The translations under genes were made by a program, and so were the position numbers. Source: Reticulitermes speratus (lineage: Eukaryota; Arthropoda; Insecta; Blattodea; Rhinotermitidae). From it: a stretch of DNA of 64,000 nt. How positions within the stretch are numbered: position 1 is the stretch's first letter; every line of letters begins with the position of its first letter. Location: positions 40,744,610 to 40,808,609 of the forward strand of contig JAJKFL010000039.1 of NCBI GenBank assembly GCA_021186555.1. Direction: 5' to 3'. Below, piece by piece: positions 43,206 to 57,700 of this stretch. The notes beneath the pieces are model-generated. The model was not told where the DNA came from. It worked only from the letters and a program-made list of their open reading frames with translations, and ran no database searches.

Positions 43206-44289
43206 GAAGCATTTACCTGCGTGGATCAAGGAAGATCCTCCCCCCCCCCCCCAAAAAAAAGCCCACTTCTAGCCAATATGGAACCATGATCCTTCAAAAT
43301 ATGAGTCAGCCATGTTGCTGCCCAGGTACTCGGGAGTATTAAGCGGCTTGTGGTAGGAACAGACATTAACCTTTCTTGGGGGGAGTCTTGGATTTTAAAT
43401 TTTGTGGTAGTATGGTGCTGGCAGCCAGATTTCAATTCAGGGGTTAACAGTCTTGAACAATATTTATGGCTTATTTAATGCAGCTGTCAGTTGCAAAATA
43501 TATTGTGTATTAAATGGAAGGAAGGATGTGACAGGAAATGGACTGTGGCTTAATTTGAGGTACAATTCCAGTAAACTTGGGCATTATGACTGGGATTAAG
43601 ACTGAGCACCTCACAAATAATGAAAAGTGTGAAATATTATTAAGTTGATGGGATGGCTGTCTAACATCACCAAATAATGCACAACACAAGCAGCTCATAA
43701 GTGTCATCCCATTTCGTATCATTTGTACAATCATGTTACATTAACATTTGAATACATTTTCACAAAACAAAAGCAGTGTTGAGCCATAACACACTTTGTC
43801 TTTCACATGATTTCTGGCTTTCACAGAGGTTCAGTGCTAATGTTAATCCTGTGTTTGGGCAATTACACTTTGTGGATTCAGGCTGTACTGCCACCGTTTC
43901 AGAGTACCGTGTTTATAGCCCATCTCAATGTGATGCTGAATCGTTCTGTCCTGCTAATAGGGAATGTCAAAGATATATGTGTTCAATACACATCAGTTTT
44001 TTTTCAATGCAGAAATGCCACTGCCAAGCATGGGCTGTTACCTGTCACTGCAGCAACTGATGCCACTCACGCCATGGCACACAGTTCCACTTTATTGCAG
44101 GACTGAGTACTGCAGAGCAGGTGGCATCATTAGTTACTACGCAGCAATGCAGCCATGTGTTCACTGTGAAGCTGTACATCCTGTACTCTATACTGACACA
44201 AAGCTGCCAACTTTCAACAAATACTACTTCTTACTGTTTCCTGTTCAAATCCAATCATGTGTTGGCCATCACGTTGACACCACATAACC
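43206..44289. other. WRAP53 3' flank, unassigned
   Basis: Probably 3' untranslated and intergenic sequence downstream of WRAP53. Overlapping plus frames at 43776-44318 look non-coding. Confidence 0.35.
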
Positions 44290-44592
44290 AAACCACCACA
44301 ACTGGCACTCTTCTTTGAATTATTCTTCACGGCTTTTCTGTAACTCTGTATATCTCTGTTACAATTCTGATGCAATGTTGCCAAACCACCACAACTGGCA
44401 CTCTTCTTTGAATTATTCTTCATGGCTTTTCTGTAACTCTGTATATCTCTGTTACAATTCTGATGCAATGTTGCCAAACCACCACAACTGGCACTCTTCT
44501 TTGAATTATTCTTCACGGCTTTTCTGTAACTCTGTATATCTCTGTTACAATTCTGATGCAATGTTGCCAACCCACCACAACTTAAGGCTTGT
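44290..44592. repeat. 93-bp minisatellite built from the WRAP53 stop region
   Basis: Units start at 44290, 44383, 44476 and (partial) 44569, a strict 93-base period. The partial unit contains the last WRAP53 codons (NIASEL and stop), so the three downstream copies in the 3' untranslated region are repeats of the gene's own ending. Because 93 is divisible by three, the minus strand is also open in another frame with 31-residue repeats, which I regard as incidental. Confidence 0.85.
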
Positions 44593-47500
44593 CTCATGAT
44601 AACAGCTTCCCATTGAATCTGATTCTGAGTCGGAAAATGTCGTGTGGCGCTGTCCTGATGTGGTCGCCAGGATTGGATACTGCTGATGTATGCTGTAATA
44701 ACATGAATATCAGTACTGCGTACTAAAAACAATGACACTTGTTAGCGTTATAAAGACAGACACTTAAAAAGACAAATGTACTTACAGGAGTTGTTCAAAA
44801 TGTTCTTGGCCTGCACACGGAACCAACATTTAAAATCATGTGATGGCCATGTGACAGTTGTGCATGATTTAGTACACTAGGAATTGTGGTGCAGTTTTCC
44901 AGTCTCCCCAAGTTTTGTTGTTGCATACAGGTACTTGATTTAAAGACAGTGCAATGGCGGTTTTTTTAAATGTCATTAACAGAAACACTGAAGAATTCTA
45001 CCACATAATTTTACAACACCTACAGAAGCAGTCCAAAAGAAACGACCTAAGTCTGGCAGGACCACACAGGTTTCTTCACCATGGCAATGCTTCCATGTTT
45101 CTTGTGAATAACAATACTCCAGTGGTTCCACAGCCACCCCACAACCTGATCTCTCTCCAGCAGACTTTTTTTCTATTCTCACTATTGAAAGTTAGTTTAA
45201 AAGGACGTTGATTTGAATCAGCTGAAGCAATAAAAGACGCCATAGTGCCTGATCCAAATTTCTACATTATCATATACATAATCCTGGGAAATATTGAACC
45301 ATTATTGGAATCATTGCCTTAATGCTGGAGGGGCTATTTCAAACGGAATAATGTTCCATAACATTTATCTGGTACATACTGTGTCTTATTTAATCAGCCT
45401 GAGAACTTTTTGAAGACACCTAATACCAATTAAAGAATGCTGTAACTCTTATCTTTTCCCTGGCAGATGGCTTCTAACATCATAATTGCCCCATAAAGTG
45501 ATTGATGTGGAAGTGTTTTGCACAACCTATATATTACTGGGTGTTATTATCTTCACAGTTATGTAATCAGTGTTATATCTTGGCTTCTTACATTCTTTAT
45601 CTCTCCTAATAGTTTCTACATATGAGCAACAGATGGCAGAGTTGTATATTTTCACATGTCAATGTCTCTTTCCTCCAAAATTCATATAAATTAATTAGTA
45701 GCTGATAGAAGTGAGGATGGAAATGAGAAGGATGGGTTAAATTATGCAATTTGTCTGCACTGACTTAAAGTACAGCAGCTTTGTTTCAGACATTGAGCAC
45801 TAACAGAAATGCTTGTCAGCATGTAGAGTGGCCTGTTGGGCTATTTAACACATGGTTACCAACTTTTTGGAAGAACATATTTCTTCCTTTCAAGGTTGAA
45901 GTGCACCCAGTTTGGGATCTGTGTAAACCCTGAAGATGGAGGCAGCAGGTTCCTCCGAAATGTTGGTAAAGGATCTTTGCTACCCTCACCTCCGTCTCTT
46001 ATGCTACTCACATCCTAACTTTCCTTGCTTCAATCATGAAGATGGAGGCAACATGTTCCTCTGAAACATTGGTACCAACATGATCCTGCATTGTGTCCAG
46101 AAGACCACATTCTAAATTTTAACTGCCATGAGAACTTGAACTCTCACACATCAGCAAATTCTGCCCATATGGAACTACTTAAATATAACAAATTCTGAAT
46201 TTTGTGTCTACAAAACATTTCTTAGAATAAACAGTGACTGTTTTCCTACACAGCATTAACCAGTTGATCTTTGTACTGGAAAGGTATTGTGTTTTCTGTA
46301 AAGTAAGAACTGAATTTTTAAATATATATTGAGAAGAAAGTCTTCAAAGGGTTAGGAGCAGAGATACAACACTCTGTACATAAAATAAATCTCCTTCATA
46401 CACAGAATGCTGTGCTGGATAGTCTGGGCATTGAATCCTGGTGGGAGCTGTCCAGACCGGCCCTGGAGCCCACCCAGCCTCCTGTCCAATGGGTACTGGG
46501 TCTCTTTGCTGGGGGTAAAGAGGCCGGGGCATGGCAGTGACCACTCCCATCTAGTGCCAAGGTTAAAGAAAGATTAGATCTGTACCTCTACTCCCGTTCT
46601 GGGCCTTCATGGTCTGTTCTAGGGTGAATTTGTACACAGAATGAAGGTAACTTTCAACTACATTTGACAGTAACAATGATCATGAAAATGAGAAACTGGT
46701 TGAGAAAGCCATAACACCTCAAGCACTATTCAGATGGCCTTAATTTGACACTCAATGCAGTGAATGTCATAGTTGAGTTCACAATCTGGAGGTTCTGGTA
46801 CAAATGCCAGGACAGAGACCAGCTAATCTGACATGTATTCATGATTTTACCCAGTCCTCCTAGGTAAATGCTCGGGCAATACGTCAAATTAGGCCGTGAC
46901 CAATTCCTTCCGTGTCCTCTCCAATTCACTATTCCCTGGTCATTATATCACTCAATATGTTGAAAACTGCCCTTACCTTATGCCATTTACACAGTCATTG
47001 TGAGCATGGAATGTTATGTATGGCGAAAGAACCGGCTCAGCTGTGGTTCGTGTTGAACTCTGCAACATGTCCCAAACACTAACATCGCCATTAGTGTTAC
47101 CTGTAAAAAAATATCATGTGGTGAAATTAAACCACTATCCATGAGGTTGCTAGGTACACTAGGACAAATATCAGGTAGAACATTCTAATAGCCAGAAAAT
47201 TATGATATGTGGCAATCCTACCCATATGAGGGCACAGAAGAACAAAATGTGGAACCTAGTATTCTGTGATGAGAAGGGAATGATTATGTTAGTAGGGCAT
47301 TAATATTAGACAATATGTACATCGAAAAAAATGAAGAGATAGATCAGTGTAAATGTATGGGAGGGGGGGCTAAGGTGCATATAAACCCCGAGTTACATAA
47401 ACCCAGATACACGTATGTGCAACCTACGACTCAATGAAGTATAAGTCATGAAACTATTTGTTATAAAGCAAAAATAACTGTACACTGGCCTCTTCTCTGA

Positions 47501-50500
47501 GTCGTGTAATTTCTGTGACAACAAGAAGGTTTACATGTATGCCAGCCTGATATAACCCATCTCTCACCAGCTCTATCAATTGTTCAAATCCACTTACCAG
47601 ACACAAGGTGTCTAGAATCTGGTGTGATGTCAAAATACATCCGCTGGTTGGTGATGACATTTCGCTGGACAGAGAACAGAACGGTTCCAGGATTCCGCAT
47701 GTCCCAGCAAATGATCTCAGAGTCTTTGCGCCCACCACTCAGTAGCTTAGTGCCATCTGGTGAGAATTGCAGGTGTGTTATCCCTCCACTATGGCCCAGG
47801 AGAAGACACAGCAACGTCCCATTTGGTTCTGAGTACACACCTGACACATAGCATAGAATGTCATACCGAGGATTCTGGTCTTTGGTATGTGACACCACAT
47901 TACTGGGTAAGGGGTTCCCAATGTTTTATAGACATATGTCACCATCTATAAAAGGTTCATGGTCCAACCCAGAAGACCAGAATCCATTCCTTCAAAAATT
48001 TAGGAACTAACCCAGTGACCAGAATCCTTATTTTCACAGTGGCAAACAACTCAAAACTCTCCAAACATCCTGCCGTGAACCTAAAGTGCTTCATGTCACT
48101 GTATGTGCATCTTACTTATCTGTTTATTTAATGATGCTATTAGCATCTTGGACTGTATAGCTTCATATGGTTTTGTGAATTGCAAAGAAGTGGCCAGGGC
48201 CTATTTGAGGTCACCTACTGGCATTTTGCTGAAGGGACTGCAGAAAACCTTGAAAATGTCTGCTACGTTTCGGGCTGTTACGGCCGTGATTGATCAGAAT
48301 GTGGTCCTCTGGGTTATGACACAGTGTAGTCTGGTAGGCATACACAGACACTCAGAGGAAACTGCTGCTTCAATCTTACCATTTAATCATGAAGATGGTG
48401 GAAGCATGTTCCTCTGAAATGTCTGTATCTATCTACAAAAATCTGATCAGTCAGGATGGTTGGCATAGGAGCCAAGGTTGTGACTGGGCACCTCCTAAGT
48501 ACAAGTCTAGAGCATTACATTTACACCAGCCTGCTCAGTCATGTACCTGTGGGCCCAAAGTTGTGTTTCTGATGCATGTTTGATAATTTGATGCAATGAT
48601 AGCACTGCTCACAGGAAGTGATAACTGAAGTATTTGCTTATTTGTGTGAAAGACGTTCAATAATTAACACTCCCTGTCATATAAAGTAAATGAGATGTCA
48701 TTATAACCTTAAATGTAGCTCATTTATTCCACTGAAGTGTGTAATTATTTTTCAACATAACCCCCAGGGCACATTGGTGCATCTGTCCCACCCAGGCACA
48801 AGTTTAAAAATTCTGTCACAGTAGAAATTGGGTTCTTAACAGGCAGTGACACATCACTCCTCAAACAAAACAAGATGAAACGCAGTTGGGGCCACTGAAG
48901 CAACACTTGGGAGATTAATATGAAAGTGGATATGGCTGTGCATGAATGGTTGTGAAGGCAAGAATCCAGTTTTTGTTTCAGAGTAATTTTTAAACTCATG
49001 CCACGATGGCATAAATATATCAACGTGCTTGGGGATTGGGTTGACAAGTGGTAATACTGAAGTGGAATAAATGACCTACATTTAACATGGAAATGATTTC
49101 TCTTTTGGCTTTTATGACCTCAAGAATCTTACTTATTGAACATCATATATGTCATAGTTACTTGCACAGTTTTTTTCTGTCACATGTTTTCTCCTTTTAA
49201 AGTTTTGTAAATGAAATAAACAACTATTGTAGGTTGAAGACAGAGGCTGAAAGTTGCTACGAAGTACTGGCACATATCTACCAAACTGCTTGACGTCACA
49301 TACCTTAATACTCGCCACCATGCCAACCTCATATCACATAAACTTCACATTATCTTTATGTGTTGAGAAAATAACTTCATGGAGCAGAGTCCTTCTTGAG
49401 AAGCTAACAGTTATTCACATGGGCAAGAAATTTCCACAAATTACAGACCCTAAAGTGCATTACTGCCTCTGTCAGATGAATCCAGTCATAACCATCACAA
49501 ACTTTTTCTTTGAGATTGGTTTTAGTATTATCCTCCCCATCCACACCTAAGTATTCCCATCTGACAAAAAATTTATATGCATTTCTCATCTCTCCGATGT
49601 ACGGGGCGGGTCTGCCCGCTCCATCACCCTCGATTTTATCACCATAATAATGTTCTATAACGAATACAAATGATGGAGCTCCTCACTGTACAATTTTCTC
49701 CATCCTCCTGTCCATTTCTTTCCCGTAGTTCCAAACACCCTCGGTCTGTGTCCTTACCTTACCATGACAGACCAAATTTCACACCCACACAAAACCTCCC
49801 ATTGTCACTTACTGATCTTACATATTGTCAAACAGGCTGTAGCTATGCAGACAGCCCTTGTTTAACATTGTCCTGAACAGTGTTGTTCCACTTTAACGTT
49901 GACAGATTTTAGTGACCAAAGACTTGATGACGAAGCCAGAACACCTCAATGAGTATAGTCACTAAGCTATGAGCTGGATGACCCGGGGTTCAAATGCCAG
50001 CGGGGGCAAGAAGTTTTTCTCTTGTCCAAAACATCCCAACTGGCTCTAGGGCCCACCCAACCCCATATTCAATGGGTACCAGGGGCTCTTTCCCCGAAGA
50101 TAAAGCGGCCAGGACGTGAGGCTAACCTTTATCTAGTGCCAGAATAAGTGGAGCTATACCTCCACTACCTCTGTATGCTTTTGATGTATGTACAGGAACG
50201 ACCTTTCTTTTAAAGTTTTGATGGGCTCATTAATGTTTCTGCAGGTATTTTAATTCTTATGGGAAACTTCTCCAGTCTCCATTGTGTTGCTCTACATTGC
50301 AATTTTCAAAGCCATAATCCCATTGGTAAATGAGGGCTGACGGTAATCATGTTCTGAGACTGGGAAGGCAGTGGGGAGACTTTTTTGTGGCCCCCTAGTA
50401 TTTACATTCTGAGGTGGAACATCAGGTGTCATGACCAAAGCCATCATTTTAAGAGTACCTATGAATACAGGTAAAGGTAAAGCAATCCCATTACAGGCCT

Positions 50501-51739
50501 TTAGGGTTCCAGGAGGTTGAGGCTCCCGCATTTCTAGACAATTGGCACATGAAGCGGATAAGGTTGTCAGCCCTACGCACCGGCCGCCTTTACCTCCCTG
50601 GAAATATTCCTGGTACTCATTTCTGTTAGAGGCTGTCAACCCCAGGGCCACAGTGCGACCGAAAGGATTATGTCAATGAAAAATTCCAATGACACCATCG
50701 GGAATCGAACCCGCGACCTTCCGGCTTGTAGAGCAGTGCCTCAACCAACTGCGCCACCGCGTGCCCCCAGTACCTATGAATACCACCACTAATATTAGTA
50801 CTGAAATGGTTAAAGGTGGCAGTACTGTTAGGGAAAACTGTACGAATTAATACTTTATGATTTACTGTTAATTCCTAATAGTAGTATTTATTACTAAGGC
50901 ATTCAATATTCGATTCATTAAAACTGTCACCCGTCTTGTGATGTAAACACTGAAACACATATCTGGCAAGTCTGCCACACAGTCTCCTCATGTCAAAATG
51001 TTCATTTGTACTTGTAATTTAGAAAATCATCATCAGTTTCATTGATGATACAGGCCTACATCAGTACGGGAATCTGATACTAGGAGACACAACTTTGTGT
51101 TCCATGTTTGTCATGGGTATCTTACTTTTGTGCATAAGTTGCCAAGTTTAGAGGACAGATGTCCCATGTCTAATTTTTTTAGGGATGAATTATGTCCCCC
51201 CTCCCCACACTCATAGGCTCTGTTGCTAAAGGAATTTGTCTTCTGATTTCAAGTCAATTCATTTGAACACAAAAGTCATGTAGTTAGGTTAGCAGTGCAC
51301 CTGAATAGTACATGTGGTGCATTTGTATATCTCACTGCTGTGGTTGTTCAGATACCGACACAAATCTTATCACAAAACAAACATCTAAGACTTTATGAAA
51401 AGAAATAACTCTTAAAATACAGAGTGGGCTGGCAATAAATACATTTATTTCAGACTATCAAGATCAACAGTGACATCTGCTCACTGATTCATGGCAAAAA
51501 TAGAGAACACTTAAACTACACATGTCACAAATTTTCCCACTCATTAGAGATTAGAGGAGGGGTGGGACATTACTTATGACTCAAGGGTCAGATGAGTCGG
51601 TTTTCACATGAATCCTATCTAGTTTTTGCAGATATCATTACATGACCTCCCAACCAACCTTCAAACTGCATGTTCACATATTTAGAATTCATAAATAGGA
51701 ACCAGGCTCTTATCCGTAAAGAAACATTAAAAGAGTAAC

Positions 51740-51775
<36 letters not shown>

Positions 51776-54700
51776 TCTTCTTCTTCCTCCTCTTCTTTCT
51801 TTTTTTTTTCTTTCTTTCTTTGGTATGGCTCGACAGCCTTATATGGACCTAGGCCTCCTCGTTTCGTCGAGGTTTCATGGTCACACACATTTGAGACACA
51901 CCACAGTCGGTAAGACTCCTCTGGACGAGTGACCAGCTCGTCGCAGAGACCTCTACCTGACATCACACAACACTCACAAGAGACAGACATCCATGCCCCC
52001 GGTGGGATTCGAACCCACGATCCTAGAAAGCGAGCGGCCAAAGACCCACGCCTTAGACCGCACGGCCACTGGGATCGGCATTCTGTCACTTAAGAGAATT
52101 AAAATTAATTTGGCTGCAGAGGTCACTGTAAAGAAATACAAGTGATTTATTTACAGCAGTGGGGTGAGCCGGAGGCCCACGGTACTGCAGCCTGTTATAC
52201 CAGCCTGTGATATAGACCAGTATGGGACATTTAGTAGATTGACAGCTGAAGTGCTTGGAGCAAAATGTGCCCCAGTGCCAATCTGTCCGTGAAAAATGCT
52301 ACTTGAATATCCTGGGATTGAACCCAGGCCTCTGCAGTGGCTAACTATTTTATGTATGGCATGGCCAAACTGATTCAGGGTGCTGCTGTGTAGTGTCACA
52401 CATGGTTACCAACATTCTGGAGGAATTTTATATTAGTCTCACCGTGCATATTTCACCAAGATATTGCATAACAATAAGGATAGAAATACCATTGGATGTA
52501 AATATATGTAGTTTTTAAAACCCCCTGATGATGGTTTTTGCATAAACCGAAACATATGTAGGGGTCTAGTGAAATACAAAAGTGGTAAAGTGAAGTGCAT
52601 TTCGTCGGTGTTTTATAAACAGTGAATTCTGGAGGAAATTTATTGCCTTAAAGAGTTTGTCTGAAGATCAGAACATAAATCCTTACCACCATGAAAACCA
52701 CAAATTTCATATTCCTAAAACTGAAGTTACATTAAATGTTATTAGTAGCAGTTCCTCCTCCCCCATTTAACCTTTATTATGCAGGAATAGGAGCTATTAA
52801 ATACTCTACATATTAGGGGCTGGCAGCAGATTCCATCCCATAGTTCAAGCCTGTTAAACCTTTTATACGGTATGGGAAAATTCAGCATAATATTGTCTGC
52901 ACATGCAATTCAAAACACAGAATGAAGACTGATTTAGTATATGTATAATTTCATCTGTGTTTTTTCTATACATCATGTGCAATAATAAATGTACTGAAAA
53001 GAATAGGAAAACTTCATAAAAAAAATACAATTCACAACCTAGGCTAGGGCAGGGGTGCACAAATTCCTGGCCCCAGGTAACTAAATTTTGTACAGTTGTG
53101 CCTAATATTTGTGTGTCCTCAGTATGATCCTTACTTGTGTCACTGATCTGGCGCCTAGAATTTTGAGGTTGCTCCTAGATTTTTGGAAAATTTGTGCACC
53201 CCTGAGCCATGGTGTCTCTATTTTTAACACATTTTACAAAATGAATTCATAATGTAGTGAATGTCTTCATAAATAAACAGCTCAGAAGTTTTCAAAACTG
53301 CCTCGGCATTTTATTGCAGCTTTGCCAGGGAAAGGGTTAAAAGACGTATCCTCATTTCAAATGTCTCCATGGGCAACATAACACTGTGTCATGGGCAACA
53401 TACTGCCCACAAGCTAGAGTGTGAATGGGTCTGGCATAGGTAATGGTATTAGTACTGAAAAAATTTACCCTAAGTACATAAAAAAGGCCTCAAACATCCT
53501 TGTCTATCACAACCACTAATTAATCATTCATAATTGCCCTACTACGTAATGCCTAGGCCACAACGTGGAAAACAAAGCTGTCAGATTCAATTCTTGGCAC
53601 AGGCAGGTGAGTTTTCACTTGCACAAACCATCTGGACCAGCTCTGGGGCCCAGTCAGCCTCCTATCCAGTGGGAAATGGGATAAAGTGATCAGGGCATGA
53701 AGATGACCACTCACTACCACCTACTATCAAGGTTTAGGAATGCAGGGAGCTATACCTCCCCTTCCCCCAAATGCCTTTGTGGCATGGTGCTTACTTCAGA
53801 ACACAGACAACTTTACATTTTACTGATGCTACATATGCTATATATTTGACAGTGTACCATTTAAATACCTTTGACTTCTTGAGAGTAATGATAACACAGT
53901 AACAGTGACCCACCATTATTTATAAACTTTGTTTGAATGAGTATGCACATAGCTCCGGATTTGAGACGTCACATGTTACCATGTCTGGTGTTAATAAAAT
54001 GTCCCCCAGACAGCCTGTTTTAGTAGGAAACCTTACTTACTAAATGTTTCAGTGCTACAGACATCATGGTGAGAAACAGTTACTTAGACCACATGCTTGT
54101 ATTGTTTAAGATTGTAAAATAAAATGTACCCCACAATCTCTTGACCATGCAGAATAATTACTCTAGCTCCTTACTAATGAATATCATAGTCTGACGTGGA
54201 CTTCTACAAGTGAAAGGACATTTTGCTTGAAATTTCAGTTCACAAGAGTCAAACAGTTAATAATGATGAAGAGGTTGCAATGTTAACTGAAATATTAAGA
54301 AGATGATAACAGATAGACAATAACAAGGGAGGAGAGAAACCATTTACTGCCCATTTCAATGTACTATCGTGGATTTAGTCTGGAGAAACTGAGACATGAG
54401 AGACTGCAGTTATAATGAATGCTTCCATCGTTGCAATTTGATGCACAATGCAGATCAGTTGCATTGCGGTCAAGCTAATGAAACTGGTATATTTACACCA
54501 CAAATAATGGTACAAGCTCAAAATCTGAAGGATTGACGACATGAAATCAATGTTCTTCTGCTAAGATTTTAATTCATCTTGCCTCAGAGTTCTACAGAAT
54601 AGCAATAGTAATCTGTTATCAAAACAATTATGCCAAATGATCCATAAACTGCGTGCAGGTGTGTGTTTGCTATATAGCAAACATTACTGCAACCCTGATC

Positions 54701-57700
54701 AAAAGACATGTTTCAAAGGTAAAGTAAACATTTGTTATTTTGATGCGACAAAGTATGGTCATGGTGGCTAAACAAACTCTGACAATTTCTTCACAGATAA
54801 TTACACTGCTTTCACTACTTTATGAATAGCAGTTTGTATGTGTCATGTTACCTTTAGAACTAATTTACAAAACTCCAGACAAAGATCATGCCAATGGTGT
54901 TTAATTCAGCACCATGCCATGGAAGCATATGGTGGAGTGGAAGTATGGCTCCATGTATGCTTGACCCTGGCATTAGACAGAGGTCAGTGGTGAGCTTCAT
55001 GCCCCAGCCACTTTTCTGTAGAAGAGCCCTTTGCACCCATTGGATAGCAGGCTGGGGGCAGGGGAGGCCAAGGCTGACCTGGATACTTTGGAGGAGAAAA
55101 ACATCTCTTGCTCCTGCCTGTCAAGCAGCCTGAAGTCATTATAAATCGGAAGCTGGAGAAAATTAAGTAACACCAGTTTTTTTGCAATTTGAACTCTTCA
55201 TGTAGTATAAGTAGGTATGAAACACTGCAGTTCAGTGTTGGTATCTACTGCTTAAAAACCTAAGCAAGACTGCAAACGGTGCAGTCTGTGATGTAGTACA
55301 CAGACTTTACCAAGGCATTCTTTATTCTCTAAATGTCATAGAGTCTTGTAGCAAATTTCACCCAAACTGAACAATGAATGTGGAAAGTACAGAAGTAAAT
55401 TAATTTATGCCCGTAAGTAAAGTACGTCTTTCACTGCACTGACTTTTGTGAAACTGAAACTTGCCCAATGACATTACTTGGGGATCTCCCACACTAAACT
55501 TCACCCAAATTGGTCAACAAATATGGAAAGTATGTGTAACAATTCATATATGCCCCTAAGTAAAGAATGACTGTCACCGAGCTGATTTTCAGCTGGACAT
55601 AGTCTCCACGTACGCATTCTTTTCTTTCTTAGTAAAGAAAGCCTAAAAAACTTATTAGCCATGTCCTGTGTGAATCTGAAAAGCTATAAAAGTATTGGTC
55701 AGAATAGAAAATCTTAGGATATCTGAAACAGGGATCACTTAACGCAACCTGAAACAACACAAATTCAGTGACAAGGTAAGGCTGTCCTTGTCATCACCAT
55801 GAAGGCATGTAGAGGGAGTAGAGGTATAGCTCCACTCATTTCTAACTTTTGCACACAATGGGGATGAGTTAAGTTTCAGACCAACTGATGCACACTAAAA
55901 CCACTTTTATTGTAGCTTTACTATAATTGTTAAAATTGTTAAAATTATACCCCTACACGTGTTACAATTGCCAGATACAAATTCTATATTACTTAACAAA
56001 ATTGTTTATTTTACAGCCCATATTACCACGATTCTACATGCCAGCACTTCCACAATCAACTGTCTACAATACTTTTACAATTATACAACTTTTAACAAAG
56101 ACTTTTAACAAGATTTTAACTTATAATATATAAGTTTTAATGTGCCGTTAGACTATTTAAAATCATGTGATTGAAGTGACAGTAGCTTTCAGCAAAAAAC
56201 CCCCTGACGATGATCCTAGGATCGAAACACGTGTAGGGTATAATTTTACAATTATAATAAAGCTACAATAAAAGTGGTTTTAGTGTGCATCAGTTGGTCT
56301 GAAACTTAACTTAATATGACGAAGATGTACGGTGTCAACAGTGTAAAATGGGGATGAGTGTTCAGTTGGAAGTATATTTATTATGTGGACATTTAAAATG
56401 TTCTGTTGAAATAGAATCAATGCCTTCTGCAGTGTATTTAAGAAGTACTGGAATAAGGGACAGGAGACATGTCACATCCCTAACAAGTCATCTTCATAGT
56501 TTCCACTGTCAGAACTTCAAATTTCACTGAATAGAAGATGAAAGTGACGTAACGAAAGGTCACTTTGCCCCTGTGCTCATCATTAACGCATAAGGGGGGA
56601 GCAGATGCATGGTTTTACTCATTCTTAACGTCAACACTAGATGGAAGTTAGTGGTAAGCCTTGCCTTCTGGCCGCTTAATGCCGTGACACCAACTGAAAA
56701 GAGGCTGCAAGGGCCCCAGACCTGATCTGGACATCTTGCCTCTGCAGGCAATCAAGCCCCAAATCATCCAGCCGGTAATATAATCACTGAACCAACTATG
56801 CTGTCCCATCTACCTGTTGTCACTCACTCCATGGAGCAGAATTCTTCTTCAGAAGCTCATAGTCCTTACTAGTCACGGAATTCCCACATTTTATAGAAAT
56901 CAAATGTTCTTTGTTTTAGTACAAATAAATACAAACTCTGAGATGTGATGAGTATTAAGAATAGGGTCTTCTGGGATGTGGTGCCATGTGAAGGGGTATA
57001 TATGTACCAGTGTTCTGCAGGAACTTGCTGCCTCCATCTTCAGGGTGGAAGAGTCTCACTTAAGATGGAAAGAAAAGTTTTCTCTAAAATGCTGGTACTC
57101 ATCTACACAGATTCACTTCCCAGAAAAACATAATCTAGAAAGTGATTCATGTCATGTGGTGATAAGTCACACATTAACACCTGCTAATGCCAAGTATCGC
57201 AGCACGAGGCGCTCCTGTTGTAGCATATCTTTTACACAACTTATTATCAGACTTTCAAACACTTGTGATATAAGAAAACAGCCTTATCTCTCTCCATGAA
57301 TAATATATAGGTTATCACAATGTTCCTTATCTTATTGTCAGTTTATGAAAGTTCAATGTACTGTTCACATGTCATATGTACATACTCTGCAGTACAGAAC
57401 AACCTATTTTCAGCTGTATCATCAGAACAGCAACAAAGTGAAAGTGCTGTACTTATGATACGGTAATATCAAACCTTGATCAGCAATATGTATGATTTAT
57501 GTGCAGCTACTTGGACAGCCAGCTATCTTATGACAACGGCTTTGGCCGCATTAAGATTCAGGCACCTGGGACATTATTTTATGAAATCAGGGGACTTTCA
57601 GCATATCTCTGTAAGCAGGATACTGCACTTTGTTCAAAGTGCAGGGCTGATAAACACACGAATATAAGGGCTGCACAAAGGATGAAGCATGGTCGACGTG

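Noticed and set aside
44214-44738. A 174-codon minus-strand frame with 31-residue repeats
   Set aside because: It overlaps the WRAP53 terminal exon in a different frame, and its repeats come from the 93-base array. The conserved SGQR and SLKLWWVGN blocks are in the WRAP53 frame.
50690-50768. A tRNA gene on the minus strand
   Set aside because: It has good A and B boxes, but no 3' acceptor stem; it continues into a SINE body with a LINE-type tail and target duplication.
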